Virus record (IMG/VR): IMGVR_UViG_3300033146_000723
Coordinates: 1-20,864 of that record
Reading direction: 5' to 3' (one strand)
DNA length: 20,864 nt
Origin: a virus
Shown here: piece by piece, positions 1 to 6,310 of the stretch
Layout of the letters: the number at the start of each line of letters is the position of its first letter
How positions within the stretch are numbered: the stretch's first letter is position 1
The notes under the pieces: model-generated
The model's database searches: none
What the model saw: the letters and a program-made list of their open reading frames with translations, nothing else
What the model was told of the DNA's origin: nothing
Position numbers and translations under genes: made by a program

Positions 1-28
1 GTTTCTCCAACATTTTTTGATATTGTTA

Positions 29-1129
29 TTATTGATTAATGTAATCTTTTATTTCATTGAATAATTTATTTATAGCATCATTAAATATATCAATGTTTTC
101 AAATATATTCTGTTCTTGAATTATTAAATTATCGGTTAGTCTAATATTATTTTTGTCTTGTAGTGTATAGTATATAGTATATAATGGGTTATCCATATCT
201 GTATTTCTTGGATATATATTCATATGTAATGTTTTATCTCCAATTTCTGAAACACTAGAAATAGATTCATTCATTGATACATTTTTCGTTATCTTAGTAT
301 TGTATTTTTGTAATAGTTCATTTTTATTTATAAATTTTTGAAATGTTTTAATGTTTTTATATTTTAATCTATCTGCTTTTGGTGGATTTTTATATGTTTT
401 ATTTCTAATTGAATCAATCCATTTGATTGGTTTTATAGATAAAAATACTGCCTGAATCGGTTCACTTGGATGAATTATACCTTCACCGTTTTTATCACAC
501 ACCCCATCATAACCCAGTTTGGTTAATATATGTCTCCATCTATTGGTTATTGATGTATTTTTAAATTCTGGGAAATTGTAATTATCGTATGCTATTGCTC
601 TTGTTATAAACCACAATTGACCAAAATCGGAAGTGTTTCTATTGTAATAATAGTTATCTTCATCATCATCTTCATATTCATAGTCGACATCTGATGCTTC
701 TTCTATTATTGATTTAAATCTATCTTGATTTTGACTACTAACCATTTTTGATAATTTATCAATGTCTCTTTCAAGGTCTTGTTGTCGATAATCATATGTT
801 ATATCTTTAATAACATTACTATCATCGATTAATTGAATCACCTGTACGAACTCTCTATCTCCTCCGAATGGTATTTTCATATCTAATGTTTCGCCATCAA
901 CCAATCCATTTTCCAAACCATATTCTTCCCATACTAATTTTAAGGGATACGTGTATATCCCATTGGGTGTGTTAAAATCAGATTTAGGATTAATTCCTAT
1001 CTTATTAACCCTGGTGAAAGATATATAAATATCATCTCTATCCTTATATTTTTCCAATTCCTGATAAACTGATATTTTATCATTATTGTGTTTTCTTTTT
1101 TCTAACATAAATTGTTTCAAAGTAATCAT
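29..1129 (-). CDS. Putative capsid-packaged protein, family A (ART-like?), 366 aa
   Basis: Family name not recognised. The first ten residues, MITLKQFMLE, match the short leader shared by seven other genes here and resemble T4 internal-protein capsid-targeting peptides that the prohead protease cuts after [LI]-x-E. Residues 30-110 carry the paralogue-defining block IYISFT, GINPKSDFNTPNGIYTYPL and PFGGDR. An acidic low-complexity insert sits at about 147-160. Residues 195-240 hold W-x-x-I-L-x-x-L-G-Y-D-G, then GIIHPSEP and QAVFLS-x-K-P-I-K. This ending recalls the GYDG...VVF..xQIK close of polyvalent phage ADP-ribosyltransferase-like or barnase-like domains, but I cannot place catalytic residues, so function is open. 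The C-terminal ~70 residues resemble the tail of the 13201 protein. The start is supported by AGGAGG just upstream and a TATAAATG box 30 bases away. It is divergent from the terminase gene. Confidence 0.7.
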   Translation of the reverse strand: MITLKQFMLEKRKHNNDKISVYQELEKYKDRDDIYISFTRVNKIGINPKSDFNTPNGIYTYPLKLVWEEYGLENGLVDGETLDMKIPFGGDREFVQVIQLIDDSNVIKDITYDYRQQDLERDIDKLSKMVSSQNQDRFKSIIEEASDVDYEYEDDDEDNYYYNRNTSDFGQLWFITRAIAYDNYNFPEFKNTSITNRWRHILTKLGYDGVCDKNGEGIIHPSEPIQAVFLSIKPIKWIDSIRNKTYKNPPKADRLKYKNIKTFQKFINKNELLQKYNTKITKNVSMNESISSVSEIGDKTLHMNIYPRNTDMDNPLYTIYYTLQDKNNIRLTDNLIIQEQNIFENIDIFNDAINKLFNEIKDYINQ

Positions 1130-1158
1130 AATATAAACCTCCTATATTGTAATATTTT

Positions 1159-1166
1159 CATTTATA
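1159..1166 (-). promoter_or_regulatory. T4-type late promoter box (TATAAATG)
   Basis: Read on the minus strand this is TATAAATG, 30 bases before the ATG at 1129. The spacing matches five other boxes in the window. T4 late promoters need only a TATAAATA element around -10, with no -35. In DNA this AT-rich the box alone is weak evidence; the constant spacing is the support. Confidence 0.5.
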
Positions 1167-1190
1167 TATATTTATTTATTTGATATAAAA

Positions 1191-1198
1191 TATAAATA
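1191..1198 (+). promoter_or_regulatory. T4-type late promoter box (TATAAATA)
   Basis: A perfect TATAAATA lies about 31 bases before the ATG at 1230, so the terminase C-half should be expressed late. A three-codon frame (ATG GTG CTT TGA, 1218-1229) ends directly before the start codon. The Shine-Dalgarno signal is poor. Confidence 0.6.
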
Positions 1199-1229
1199 AA
1201 GATATGTTAATAATATTATGGTGCTTTGA

Positions 1230-1709
1230 ATGTTTAAAAAATTAAAAAATATGTTTATAAATTGGTTGTTGGAGAGAAAAACTATATCTATTGGAGATTT
1301 TCATAATAAGTTCTGTTCTGTAACACATACTAATATTTATGATAATGGGAAATTGAAATTTATAGAGGAGCAACCCATATTTAATAAAAATATATACATT
1401 GAATCAGAGGATAATAAGTATATTAGAGTTAATAAATCATTAAAAACAATAAAATATGGTGTTTGGGGTGTTGAGCTTGAAAATGGTAAAAATATTAAAT
1501 GTGCTGATGAACATATTTTTATGGATAATTCAGGTTCAGAGATATTGTGTAAAAATTTAAAAGTAAATGATACAATATTAAAAACTAAAAATGGTAATTC
1601 AAAGGTTTCTAAATTATCTATTAGTAGTATTCAAGAGCATATGTATGATTTAGAGTTAGCTTATGATAGTTCTCACACTTATTATACTAATGATATTGTT
1701 TCTCATAAT
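1230..1709 (+). other. Atypically split intein, C-terminal fragment (IntC, 160 aa, no endonuclease domain)
   Basis: Block B is seen at about residues 77-98 (GVWGVELENGKNIKCADEHI, with H95 as block-B histidine). Block F and G are at 137-160, ending SHN with H159 and N160, followed by Thr as +1 nucleophile. Block A with the N-terminal Cys or Ser is missing, so the split lies between blocks A and B. IntN is therefore very short, unlike DnaE-type inteins, which split near the endonuclease position. Only about 40 residues separate blocks B and F, so there is no LAGLIDADG domain. TerL inteins with early split sites (AceL-TerL type) are known; this one appears longer because residues about 18-60 precede block B. 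Residues 1-17 look like an added amphipathic helix. Confidence 0.88.
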
Positions 1710-3146
1710 ACAACAACTAGTGCTTCATTTATGTTATTTTATATATTATTTAATAAACAAAAAACAGTAGCTATAGTTGCTAATAAACAGGCTACAGCTA
1801 AAGAAATTTTAGACCGTATAAAATTAATGTATGATTATCTTCCTATGTGGATGAAACCTGGTATAGTTGAATGGAATAAAGCAAGCGTTAAATTTGATAA
1901 TGGTTGTAAAATAATGGCTGCCGCAACTAGCTCGGATTCTATACGTGGACAGTCAATATCATTATTATATTTGGATGAATTTGCATTTATTCAGAAGAAT
2001 TTAATTAACGAGTTTATCGAATCTACTTTTCCAGTTATTTCGTCATCTAAATTAGCTAGAATTATAATTACATCTACACCTAATGGTAAAAATCATTTTT
2101 ATAAATTTTATCAAGATGCTGTACATAAAAAATCATCATTTATACCTTCTAGGATTAGGTGGGATGATGTTCCTGGTAGGGATGATGAATGGAGAGAAGA
2201 ACGTATAAAAGAGCTTGGGTCTATTGAAAAATTTAATCAAGAATATGGAGCTGAGTTCGCTGAGGCTTCTAATATGGCATTTAATGCTGAAACAATTAGA
2301 CATATTGAAAAAATTCAAGTAAAAGACCCATTATATAAGAAAGTTAAGATTGTTACTGGGTTGAGAGTGTTTGAAAGACCTAACAATAGAAGTAAATATT
2401 TGATATCTTGTGATGTTGCTGGAGGTAGAGGTAGAGATTCATCAACTATGATTGTATTCGATATAACTAAAGATAACGTGTATAACATTGTTGCTACTTA
2501 TCAAAATGATGAAATTCAAACTATTGATTATCCTGAGATGATTTATAAAATTGCATTATATTATAATGAGGCATATGTTATAATAGAGAATAACTCCCTT
2601 GGTGACGGTGTAGCGAATGATTTGTGGTATGATTATGAATATACAAATATATATAGCACTGATTTCACAAGAGAGAATAAAACAAAGAAGACTGCTTATC
2701 ACGAAATTGGGATAAAAACTAACAGGAAAAATAAAAGGGCTGGTGTATTATATCTATCATCAATGCTTGATAGGTTTAAAATATATATTCCTGATGTCAG
2801 GGTTATAGATGAATTATATACATTTGTTAAAAATGAAAATGACACTTATTCTGCAAGTCAAAGTAATCACGATGATTTTGTAATGAATCTGGTTTTATTT
2901 GCATATTTAGTCAAAACTAGAGAATCATTTGATTTACTTCGTGCATCATATAAGGATTTTGATAATGGTGATGATGATTTACCATTAGATGGAGTTGCAT
3001 ATATTGAGGGTGGTGTCTTTAGAAGTAATAAACAACAAGCAATTCGAGATTCTGATGATGAGTTGTTGAATATGTTAATGGGTGATGTTAGTACAAATTT
3101 TAATCGTGATAAATATAAGAATCAGATTGAAAATTTTTTTAAATAA
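1230..3146 (+). CDS. Split-intein C-half fused to C-half of terminase large subunit (TerL, T4 gp17-like)
   Basis: Residues 1-160 are the C-terminal piece of an intein and residues 161-638 are the C-extein, the packaging motor-nuclease of a T4-like phage. The extein begins TTTSASF and aligns without gaps to T4 gp17 from the T of the Walker A GKT. G-x-x-x-x-GK and about 165 N-terminal residues are therefore absent and must come from another gene by trans-splicing. Visible terminase motifs are EWNKASVKFDNG (214-225), Walker B LLYLDE with D249/E250, and the coupling motif TSTPNG (281-286). The RNase H-like nuclease acids are D395 (SCDVAGGRGRD), E453 (IIENN) and D548/D549 (HDDFVMN). All key residues of this half are intact, which argues for function rather than decay. 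A late promoter box lies just upstream. The matching N-half with IntN was looked for and is not in this window. Confidence 0.93.
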   Translation: MFKKLKNMFINWLLERKTISIGDFHNKFCSVTHTNIYDNGKLKFIEEQPIFNKNIYIESEDNKYIRVNKSLKTIKYGVWGVELENGKNIKCADEHIFMDNSGSEILCKNLKVNDTILKTKNGNSKVSKLSISSIQEHMYDLELAYDSSHTYYTNDIVSHNTTTSASFMLFYILFNKQKTVAIVANKQATAKEILDRIKLMYDYLPMWMKPGIVEWNKASVKFDNGCKIMAAATSSDSIRGQSISLLYLDEFAFIQKNLINEFIESTFPVISSSKLARIIITSTPNGKNHFYKFYQDAVHKKSSFIPSRIRWDDVPGRDDEWREERIKELGSIEKFNQEYGAEFAEASNMAFNAETIRHIEKIQVKDPLYKKVKIVTGLRVFERPNNRSKYLISCDVAGGRGRDSSTMIVFDITKDNVYNIVATYQNDEIQTIDYPEMIYKIALYYNEAYVIIENNSLGDGVANDLWYDYEYTNIYSTDFTRENKTKKTAYHEIGIKTNRKNKRAGVLYLSSMLDRFKIYIPDVRVIDELYTFVKNENDTYSASQSNHDDFVMNLVLFAYLVKTRESFDLLRASYKDFDNGDDDLPLDGVAYIEGGVFRSNKQQAIRDSDDELLNMLMGDVSTNFNRDKYKNQIENFFK

Positions 3147-3155
3147 AACTTTACA
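3141..3155 (+). repeat. 15-bp direct repeat flanking the first homing endonuclease gene (left copy)
   Basis: AAATAAAACTTTACA occurs here, overlapping the terminase stop codon, and again at 5008-5022 just after the endonuclease gene. In both places an AT-rich promoter-like stretch follows. The pair may mark the edges of the inserted module. Confidence 0.55.
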
Positions 3156-3178
3156 TTCAAATAAATATATGATATTGT
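3150..3178 (+). promoter_or_regulatory. Sigma70-like promoter for the first homing endonuclease gene
   Basis: TTTACA (3150-3155), a 17-base spacer and TATTGT (3173-3178) preceded by TGA give an extended -10. It lies 32 bases before the ATG at 3211, which has AGGGAT as ribosome binding site. The design matches the promoter of the second endonuclease gene at 18086-18114, so both appear to carry host-type promoters of their own. Confidence 0.55.
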
Positions 3179-3210
3179 TATTGTTGTGTTTAATATATTA
3201 GGGATATTAT

Positions 3211-4998
3211 ATGATTTTAAAACAAGATATAATAGATAAATTAAATAAGATTAATTTAGGTAGGCGTAAAAATAAAGATTGGACTGTGGATTTAAATGAC
3301 AATGAATTAGATGAAATTATTAATAGTGTTAAACATTTAGATATATATGTTGATGATTTTAAAGAAATTCGTGATTGTTATATTAATAATATTAATGTTC
3401 AACCTATTTGTCCTGTTTGTGGGGGTAAATGTAAATATGAACGAACTTATAAAAGTAAATATTCTGAATTTTGTTCTGCAAAATGTAGAAATAGTGATAT
3501 AGGAAAAGATATAATTGTAAAAAAAACAAAAAAAACAAATTTAAAGAATTATGGGGTTGAATTTAAATCACAATTGGAGGATAGTAAAGATAATATTAAA
3601 CAATATTGGGATAACTTGTCAGAATCTGATATAATCGCTAAATTGGAAAAAACTAAAAAGACAAATTTAGAGAAATATGGTGTTGAGAATCCATCACAAT
3701 CTGATGAAATAAAAGAAAAAATAAAAAAGACAAATTTGGAGAGATATGGCGTTGAGAACCCATCACAATCAGATGAAATAAAAGAAAAAATAAAAAAGAC
3801 AAATTTGGAGAGATATGGTGTTGAGGTTGTGTTCCAATCAAACGAGATTAAGGAATTGATAAAAAATACAAATTTAGAGAAATATGGTGTTGAGAATCCA
3901 TCGCAATCTGATGAAATAAAAGAAAAATCATCAATTACCAATAGGATGAAATATTATAAAACTTTTAAATTATTATTAAAACAAAAAAAGATAGAACCGT
4001 TATTTGAAATGTCAGAATATTTAACTATTGATTATGATTCAAGCGTGAAAAAATATAAATGTTTAATATGTGACAAAGAATTTGAAAATAATAATTTGAA
4101 CATTCAAAAGATTAGTTGTCCGTATCATAAATTTCGTTCATTAGCTGAGGCTGATATTGTAAGTTGGTTAAACAATGAATCTCCAGGGTTAAAATATGTG
4201 ACGAATAAACAGATGTATAATAATGGCAAAAGATATGAATTGGATATTTATTTACCTGATTTAAATATTGGAATAGAATATCACAGACTCTATTTGCATA
4301 GTGAAGCACATAAAAATAAAAATTATCACAAAGATAAATATGAGTTTTTTAAATCTCTTGGAATTGAAATTGTACAAATATTTGAAAACGAATGGTTAAA
4401 TAGTCAAGAAATAGTTAAATCGATATTGCGAACAAAATTAGGCGTGGTTGAACGAAAAGTGTATGGTAGGTCTTGTACCATTCGTAACATTGAAAACGAT
4501 GAATATAGGCAATTTTGTGAGCTTAATCATATACAAGGGTATTGTAGTGCTAAAGTGAAATTGGGATTGTATGATAAAACTGGTGAATTGGTTCAAATAA
4601 TGAGCTTTTCAAAACCTCGTTTTAATAAAAATTATGATTGGGAAAATATAAGAACTTGCACATTATTAAATACAATTGTTGTTGGTGGATTTTCTAAATT
4701 ATTAAAATATTTCAAAAATAATTATCCAGGGTCTATAATATCATATGTAGATGTTAGATATTTTAATGGAAATGGTTACATCAATAATGGGTTTACTCTT
4801 ATCAATCACATAAAACCTAATTTCTTTTATTTTAAAAATGGGGATATTATATTAGAATCACGTCAAAAATATCAAAAACATAAATTATCAAAAATATTCA
4901 ATAATTATGACTCTACAATCACGGCACACGATAATATGCTTCAAAATAAATTTCTTAGAATATATGATGCTGGTAATTTAATGTTAACTATTAATTAA
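3211..4998 (+). CDS. Vsr-like homing endonuclease 1 (EDxHD-type), 595 aa
   Basis: A free-standing homing endonuclease candidate. In order: a four-Cys zinc knuckle (C67, C70, C88, C92); tandem 23-residue repeats of the form KTNLEKYGVENPSQSDEIKE (about 108-241), probably DNA-contacting; a second C-x2-C...C-x2-H knuckle (284-306); a Vsr/PD-(D/E)xK-like nuclease domain (about 310-410) with YELDIYLPDLNIGIEY, then YHKDKYEFF and QIFENEW; and a conserved C-terminal domain (415-590) with NHIQG, SYVDVRYFNGNGY and RIYDAGN, which I cannot name with certainty. In the motif that reads EYHGLYWHSE in the 18137 paralogue, this copy has R359 for Gly and L362 for Trp, which may weaken activity. It sits directly after the terminase C-half, consistent with fractured-gene modules where split inteins travel with such enzymes. 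Its 3' part is nearly identical in DNA to the second copy. Confidence 0.85.
   Translation: MILKQDIIDKLNKINLGRRKNKDWTVDLNDNELDEIINSVKHLDIYVDDFKEIRDCYINNINVQPICPVCGGKCKYERTYKSKYSEFCSAKCRNSDIGKDIIVKKTKKTNLKNYGVEFKSQLEDSKDNIKQYWDNLSESDIIAKLEKTKKTNLEKYGVENPSQSDEIKEKIKKTNLERYGVENPSQSDEIKEKIKKTNLERYGVEVVFQSNEIKELIKNTNLEKYGVENPSQSDEIKEKSSITNRMKYYKTFKLLLKQKKIEPLFEMSEYLTIDYDSSVKKYKCLICDKEFENNNLNIQKISCPYHKFRSLAEADIVSWLNNESPGLKYVTNKQMYNNGKRYELDIYLPDLNIGIEYHRLYLHSEAHKNKNYHKDKYEFFKSLGIEIVQIFENEWLNSQEIVKSILRTKLGVVERKVYGRSCTIRNIENDEYRQFCELNHIQGYCSAKVKLGLYDKTGELVQIMSFSKPRFNKNYDWENIRTCTLLNTIVVGGFSKLLKYFKNNYPGSIISYVDVRYFNGNGYINNGFTLINHIKPNFFYFKNGDIILESRQKYQKHKLSKIFNNYDSTITAHDNMLQNKFLRIYDAGNLMLTIN
3658..3933 (+). 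repeat. Four tandem 69-bp coding repeats (23-aa units)
   Basis: Four in-frame units (3658, 3727, 3796, 3865) encode KTNLE[KR]YGVE... and a weaker copy lies at about 3532. Units 1 and 2 are almost identical in DNA, and unit 3 diverges in the middle (VVFQSNE). They code for the probable DNA-binding repeats of the endonuclease and are not an intergenic array. Confidence 0.85.
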
Positions 4999-5002
4999 TT
5001 AC

Positions 5003-5024
5003 ATTGTAAATAAAACTTTACAAT
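5003..5024 (+). terminator. Hairpin after homing endonuclease 1 (weak terminator candidate)
   Basis: ATTGTAAA (5003-5010) and TTTACAAT (5017-5024) form a perfect 8-bp inverted repeat with a 6-base loop, 5 bases after the stop codon. It is AT-rich and no U-run follows. It could be a weak transcription end or mRNA 3' structure, or an accident of composition. It overlaps the right copy of the 15-bp direct repeat. Confidence 0.3.
5008..5022 (+). repeat. 15-bp direct repeat flanking the first homing endonuclease gene (right copy)
   Basis: Identical to 3141-3155. See the left copy. Confidence 0.55.
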
Positions 5025-5070
5025 AAATGATATAATCATCTTATATTTAAATCAAAATCATTTAAAATTG

Positions 5071-5079
5071 TGTTATAAT
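5071..5079 (+). promoter_or_regulatory. Extended -10 promoter candidate
   Basis: TGT directly before TATAAT (5074-5079) makes a good extended -10. The -35 position (5051-5056, ATCAAA) is poor. It lies 63 bases before the ATG of the small lipoprotein gene. Confidence 0.35.
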
Positions 5080-5142
5080 TATCTGGTACGGTTTTTGCTT
5101 ATACGGTTATGATTTTTGTTATTTATATTACGAGGTGCTATT

Positions 5143-5328
5143 ATGAAAAAGATTTTATTTTTATTTTTATTATCGATGTTTTCAATTATTTCTTGTGTGG
5201 ATGTTGATAAAAATGAAAAATCAAATGTTATTGATTTTGAGACTATTGATGGATTTGTTCCACCTGTTATAACTGTTGAAATTGTGGAAATTACAATGGT
5301 TGAATTGGTAATTGATGTGAAATTATAA
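5143..5328 (+). CDS. Small lipoprotein, 61 aa
   Basis: I start it at the ATG at 5143 rather than an upstream in-frame TTG at 5116, because the ATG has a GAGG-like site 8 bases away and opens a clear signal peptide. MKKILFLFLLSMFSIIS then C18 is a lipobox-type signal, so the mature product would be a lipid-anchored peptide of about 44 residues. The mature part is acidic, with a valine/isoleucine-rich end, and has no recognised domain. It is followed closely by a strong promoter and a membrane-anchored peptidase gene. That suggests an outer-membrane spanin subunit or a superinfection-exclusion lipoprotein, but neither can be shown from sequence. A Gram-negative host would fit the spanin idea. 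Confidence 0.6.
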   Translation: MKKILFLFLLSMFSIISCVDVDKNEKSNVIDFETIDGFVPPVITVEIVEITMVELVIDVKL

Positions 5329-5334
5329 AAAAAC

Positions 5335-5363
5335 TTGACATATATGATATAATATGCTATAAT
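5335..5363 (+). promoter_or_regulatory. Near-perfect sigma70 promoter
   Basis: TTGACA (5335-5340), a 17-base spacer and TATAAT (5358-5363) with TGC before it form a consensus extended -10 promoter. A second TATAAT lies at 5348-5353. It is the best host-type promoter in the window and precedes the peptidase gene, so that gene is probably read early by host RNA polymerase. Confidence 0.8.
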
Positions 5364-5398
5364 ATATATGTTATTTATTTTAATTTATGGAGTTATTG

Positions 5399-6241
5399 AT
5401 GTCAAGGTTTGTTATTGTTGAGGAACACACCCACACTATTGGTAAGATTTTAACGTTTATTATTATTTTTTTGACTATTGTTGTTGGCATCTTTGATGTT
5501 GATATTAGTTCGTTTCCGTTTAGGGCTTATCGATTATTTTTAAAAGTTACAGGTGGTATATATTGTTTAGTTAGTGAGGGTGGCGATAGTTCTAATAATT
5601 ATGCTAAATTAACATTATGCTTATCTAAAAATGAAGAATACGATGAAACTATAAAAATTGAACAAGATTTGTTTATTTTAAATAATAAAAAGAGAAAGGA
5701 AAAACATGATAGAATAGTTGAGAAAATTAGATTGAATAAGATTGAAAATAATAAAGCTAGATATCTAAATGATATTAATAAATATAAAAAAAATGGATTT
5801 GTTGATTTAAGAAAGTTATTGGGTAAATATAAAAATATTAAATATAAAAAACAAAATAGACAATATTTAATAAATGTTAATGCTATTAAACGTGTTGAAT
5901 TTATAAATTTAATGAAACATATTAATAACACTATATATGGAGGAATATATATTACCGAAACTACTTTGGGAGCACACGCTAAAGGGGTTCATAGTCACTA
6001 TAATGGTTATAAAATAGATATTAGAAGTAATGATTTAACATATTTAGAAATAATGAATATTATGCGTAAATTTAAAAGATATAATATATGTTCAACTTTT
6101 GAATATGAAAACACAGCAGAAAGTAAAGAAGTAGCTAATAAACTAGCAAATAAAGAATCATATAATATTAGGAGGGCTATGTATGTTGAACATATAGATG
6201 TCAACCTAGCTAAGGATGGAAACTGTAGAAATATATTATAA
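5399..6241 (+). CDS. Membrane-anchored M15-like peptidase domain protein, 280 aa
   Basis: The start is the ATG at 5399, which has GGAG at 5389-5392; an upstream in-frame ATG at 5387 overlaps that site. Residues about 14-33 form a hydrophobic segment (KILTFIIIFLTIVVGIF), so the N-terminus is a signal anchor. A basic, helical stretch (about 85-150) follows. The C-terminal domain (about 160-280) has H200-x-x-G203-x-x-x-D207 (SHYNGYKIDI) and H265-I-D (EHIDV). This matches the zinc site of the Hedgehog/DD-peptidase fold (SxHxxGxAxD ... HxD) seen in M15-type murein peptidases. Predicted role: cutting peptide cross-links in peptidoglycan, as an endolysin-like or entry-related enzyme. The same domain ends the 8684 protein, where ITETT also aligns, so the two probably share ancestry. 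Confidence 0.65.
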   Translation: MSRFVIVEEHTHTIGKILTFIIIFLTIVVGIFDVDISSFPFRAYRLFLKVTGGIYCLVSEGGDSSNNYAKLTLCLSKNEEYDETIKIEQDLFILNNKKRKEKHDRIVEKIRLNKIENNKARYLNDINKYKKNGFVDLRKLLGKYKNIKYKKQNRQYLINVNAIKRVEFINLMKHINNTIYGGIYITETTLGAHAKGVHSHYNGYKIDIRSNDLTYLEIMNIMRKFKRYNICSTFEYENTAESKEVANKLANKESYNIRRAMYVEHIDVNLAKDGNCRNIL

Positions 6242-6256
6242 TCTTTAATATATTTG

Positions 6257-6310
6257 AATCTTGTAAAATGATAAATATATTTATAATAATAAAATATAGG
6301 ATATCATATG
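6257..6310 (+). repeat. Duplicated leader, copy 1 (repeated at 8633-8686)
   Basis: About 54 bases up to the start codon of the 6308 gene are repeated almost exactly before the 8684 gene. They include the late promoter box and ribosome binding site. Identity continues into both coding regions, at an offset of 2376 bases. Confidence 0.9.
6270..6277 (+). promoter_or_regulatory. Late promoter box (GATAAATA)
   Basis: GATAAATA ends about 30 bases before the ATG at 6308. It is a one-base variant of the T4 late box and is also present before 8684 and 18022 (minus). A TATAAT at 6282-6287 is an alternative host-type element, but it has no -35 at a good distance. Confidence 0.5.

Noticed and set aside
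1230-1709. Possible LAGLIDADG endonuclease inside the intein
   Set aside because: Only about 40 residues separate blocks B and F, so there is no room for an endonuclease domain.
1230-3146. Terminase as a truncated pseudogene missing its N-terminus
   Set aside because: The missing part ends exactly at an intein splice junction (SHN|T). All downstream catalytic residues are intact and a late box precedes the ORF, so a fractured, trans-spliced gene explains it better.
3658-3933. CRISPR-like or intergenic tandem repeat array
   Set aside because: The 69-base units are in frame, encode 23-residue repeats shared with the second endonuclease, and have no spacers.
3549-3941. Minus-strand reading frame of 130 codons inside homing endonuclease 1
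   Set aside because: It is a mirror of the tandem coding repeats, without a ribosome binding site or plausible protein features.
5017-5036. TTTACA and TATAAT as a promoter before the lipoprotein gene
   Set aside because: Only 8 bases separate the two elements, far too few for a sigma70 promoter. The extended -10 at 5071-5079 is more plausible.
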